Assembly: GCA_964650885.1 (NCBI GenBank)
Contig: CAZYXG010000065.1
Coordinates: forward strand, 1 to 8,687
Direction of reading: 5' to 3'
DNA length: 8,687 bases
From: JAPLFM01 sp964650885
Lineage (GTDB): Bacteria > Bacteroidota > Ignavibacteria > Kapaibacteriales > UBA2268
This document shows, piece by piece, positions 7,373 to 8,687 of this stretch (its first letter is position 1; each line of letters opens with the position of its first letter). The notes under the pieces are model-generated. The model saw nothing but the letters and a program-made list of their open reading frames with translations. It was not told the origin of the DNA and ran no database searches. The translations under genes and the position numbers were made by a program.

Positions 7373-8611
7373 ATGAATATTCACGAATATCAAGCAAAAG
7401 AACTTTTAAGTCAATTTAAAGTTCCTGTATTGAAAAGCCAAGTGGTCTTTTCGGCTGAAGAAGCTGGCAAAGTAACATTTGAAAAGTTTGAATCTCAAGG
7501 CAGCAAAGTTGTTGTTCTTAAGTCGCAAGTGCACGCTGGCGGTAGAGGTAAAGGCATAGTAAAAGACGTTAAATCTAATGTCGATAAAGAAATTGATGGA
7601 AAAGCTGTCCGTGGCGTAAACGTTGTCCATAGTGGCAATTTAGCTGATAAAGTTTTCAAATTGGCTGATGCTACTTTTGGAAACAAACTTGTTACTATTC
7701 AAACTGGTGAATCTGGTGCGGTAGTTAGCAGAATGCTTGTGGAAGATGGAGCTTCTATCGAAAAAGAATTCTATATAAGTATTTTGCTCGACAGACAAAC
7801 TAGTAAAAATATCATAATGGCTTCTACTGAAGGAGGTATGGATATTGAAACTGTGGCTCACGACACTCCTGAAAAAATTATCTATGAAACCATCAATCCT
7901 AAAATTGGATTCCAAGGGTATCAAGCTCGCCGTTTGGCTTTTGGCTTGGGACTTTCTGGCAATGGCTATAAAAACTTCATTCCTTTCATTACTAATTTGG
8001 TGAAAGCATACGATGAGTTAGATTGCTCTATGTGTGAAATCAACCCAATGGTTTTGACAACTGAAGGAACAATTTTAGCATTGGATGCGAAAATTAACTT
8101 CGATGACAACGCAGAATACAGACACAAAAATTGGGCTGAACTAAAAGATGACGCTGAAGAATCGCCATTGGAAGTAGAAGCTGCAAAATACAACCTAAAC
8201 TATATCAAATTAGACGGAAACGTTGGATGTATGGTGAACGGAGCTGGTTTGGCAATGGCTACTATGGATATGATTCAAATAAGTGGCGGAGCACCCGCAA
8301 ACTTTTTGGACGTAGGAGGTGGGGCAAATGTAGAACGTATAGCAAACGCATTCCGCTTGATGATGAGCGATAAAGATGTGAAAGCTGTATTAATTAACAT
8401 TTTCGGTGGTATCGTTCGTTGCGATAGAGTTGCTGAAGGTATTATACAAGCATTGAAAACAGTGAAAGTAGATATGCCAGTAATTGTTAGATTGGACGGA
8501 ACAAACGCTCCAGAAGCAGCCAAAATGCTTGCAACATCAGGTATGGATTTTAAAGTAGCAATTAATTTCAACGATGCAGCTGCAAAAGTGAAAGAAGTAT
8601 TTGCGAAATAA
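7373..8611 (+). CDS. sucC: Succinate--CoA ligase [ADP-forming] subunit beta
   Basis: This is the beta subunit of succinyl-CoA synthetase, the TCA-cycle enzyme that interconverts succinyl-CoA and succinate with substrate-level phosphorylation of a nucleoside diphosphate. It carries the nucleotide-binding ATP-grasp domain (about 2-240): N-terminus MNIHEYQAKELL, the HAGGRGKG loop (54-61), MASTEGG (149-155), and EINPMV with N224 and D238 at the Mg-nucleotide ligand positions of the E. coli enzyme. The C-terminal ligase domain (about 260-400) has GNVGCMVNGAGLAMATMDM, FLDVGGGAN (311-319) and NIFGGIVRCD (342-351). At 412 residues it is about 24 longer than E. coli SucC, with most of the extra length apparently near residues 63-100. 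Nucleotide preference (ATP or GTP) cannot be settled by eye. The start is fixed by the conserved N-terminus; no strong Shine-Dalgarno precedes it. A terminator follows closely, so sucD is not co-transcribed from here. Confidence 0.98.
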   Translation: MNIHEYQAKELLSQFKVPVLKSQVVFSAEEAGKVTFEKFESQGSKVVVLKSQVHAGGRGKGIVKDVKSNVDKEIDGKAVRGVNVVHSGNLADKVFKLADATFGNKLVTIQTGESGAVVSRMLVEDGASIEKEFYISILLDRQTSKNIIMASTEGGMDIETVAHDTPEKIIYETINPKIGFQGYQARRLAFGLGLSGNGYKNFIPFITNLVKAYDELDCSMCEINPMVLTTEGTILALDAKINFDDNAEYRHKNWAELKDDAEESPLEVEAAKYNLNYIKLDGNVGCMVNGAGLAMATMDMIQISGGAPANFLDVGGGANVERIANAFRLMMSDKDVKAVLINIFGGIVRCDRVAEGIIQALKTVKVDMPVIVRLDGTNAPEAAKMLATSGMDFKVAINFNDAAAKVKEVFAK

Positions 8612-8638
8612 TTCCAACAATATAGATTAAACTAATCC

Positions 8639-8677
8639 AACCTTCCGAAAGATTCAAACCTTCGGAAGGTTTTTTTT
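8639..8677 (+). terminator. Intrinsic terminator after sucC
   Basis: An 11-bp perfect stem, AACCTTCCGAA (8639-8649) with TTCGGAAGGTT (8661-8671), encloses an 11-nt loop and runs into eight T residues (8670-8677). It begins 28 nt after the sucC stop codon. No T-run follows the stem on the minus strand, so it should act only on plus-strand transcripts. It is the only clear hairpin terminator in the window. Confidence 0.9.
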
Positions 8678-8687
8678 AGTCAAAAAA

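Noticed and set aside
7406..8571. Minus-strand frames of 63-98 codons inside sucC
   Set aside because: They overlap a fully conserved sucC frame and have no recognisable features.

Overview
This is an AT-rich window with four protein-coding genes. It looks like chromosomal DNA from the Bacteroidota/Ignavibacteriota (FCB) group. Three things point there: a secreted protease ending in a type A type IX secretion (T9SS) sorting domain; start codons preceded by A-rich leaders rather than clear Shine-Dalgarno sequences; and promoter-like elements of the Bacteroidota TTTG / TAnnTTTG type. Phylum or lower rank cannot be fixed from this stretch alone.

Layout. Bases 1-1793 (minus strand) hold a very long coiled-coil protein that runs off the left edge. 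It lies 18 nt downstream of pheT (1812-4232, minus), the beta subunit of phenylalanyl-tRNA synthetase, so the two are probably co-transcribed. A 182-nt intergenic region (4233-4414) then carries what look like overlapping divergent promoters, one for pheT and one for the gene on the other side. That gene (4415-7267, plus) is a 950-residue subtilisin-family (S8) protease with signal peptide, propeptide, complete catalytic triad and T9SS C-terminal domain. After a 105-nt gap comes sucC (7373-8611, plus), the beta subunit of succinyl-CoA synthetase, followed by a strong intrinsic terminator at 8639-8677.

How the genes relate. pheT and sucC are housekeeping subunits, and neither has its partner subunit gene (pheS, sucD) beside it in this window. 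The protease is an independent exported enzyme. The least ordinary element is the coiled-coil gene after pheT: at least 597 residues, one proline, no cysteine. In many Bacteroidota a short coiled-coil gene followed by zapA and rny sits after pheT, so this may be a greatly enlarged version of that division-linked gene. That is inference from position and a weak C-terminal resemblance. I see no defence system, CRISPR array, insertion sequence, tRNA or rRNA, and no evidence for a wholly new system.
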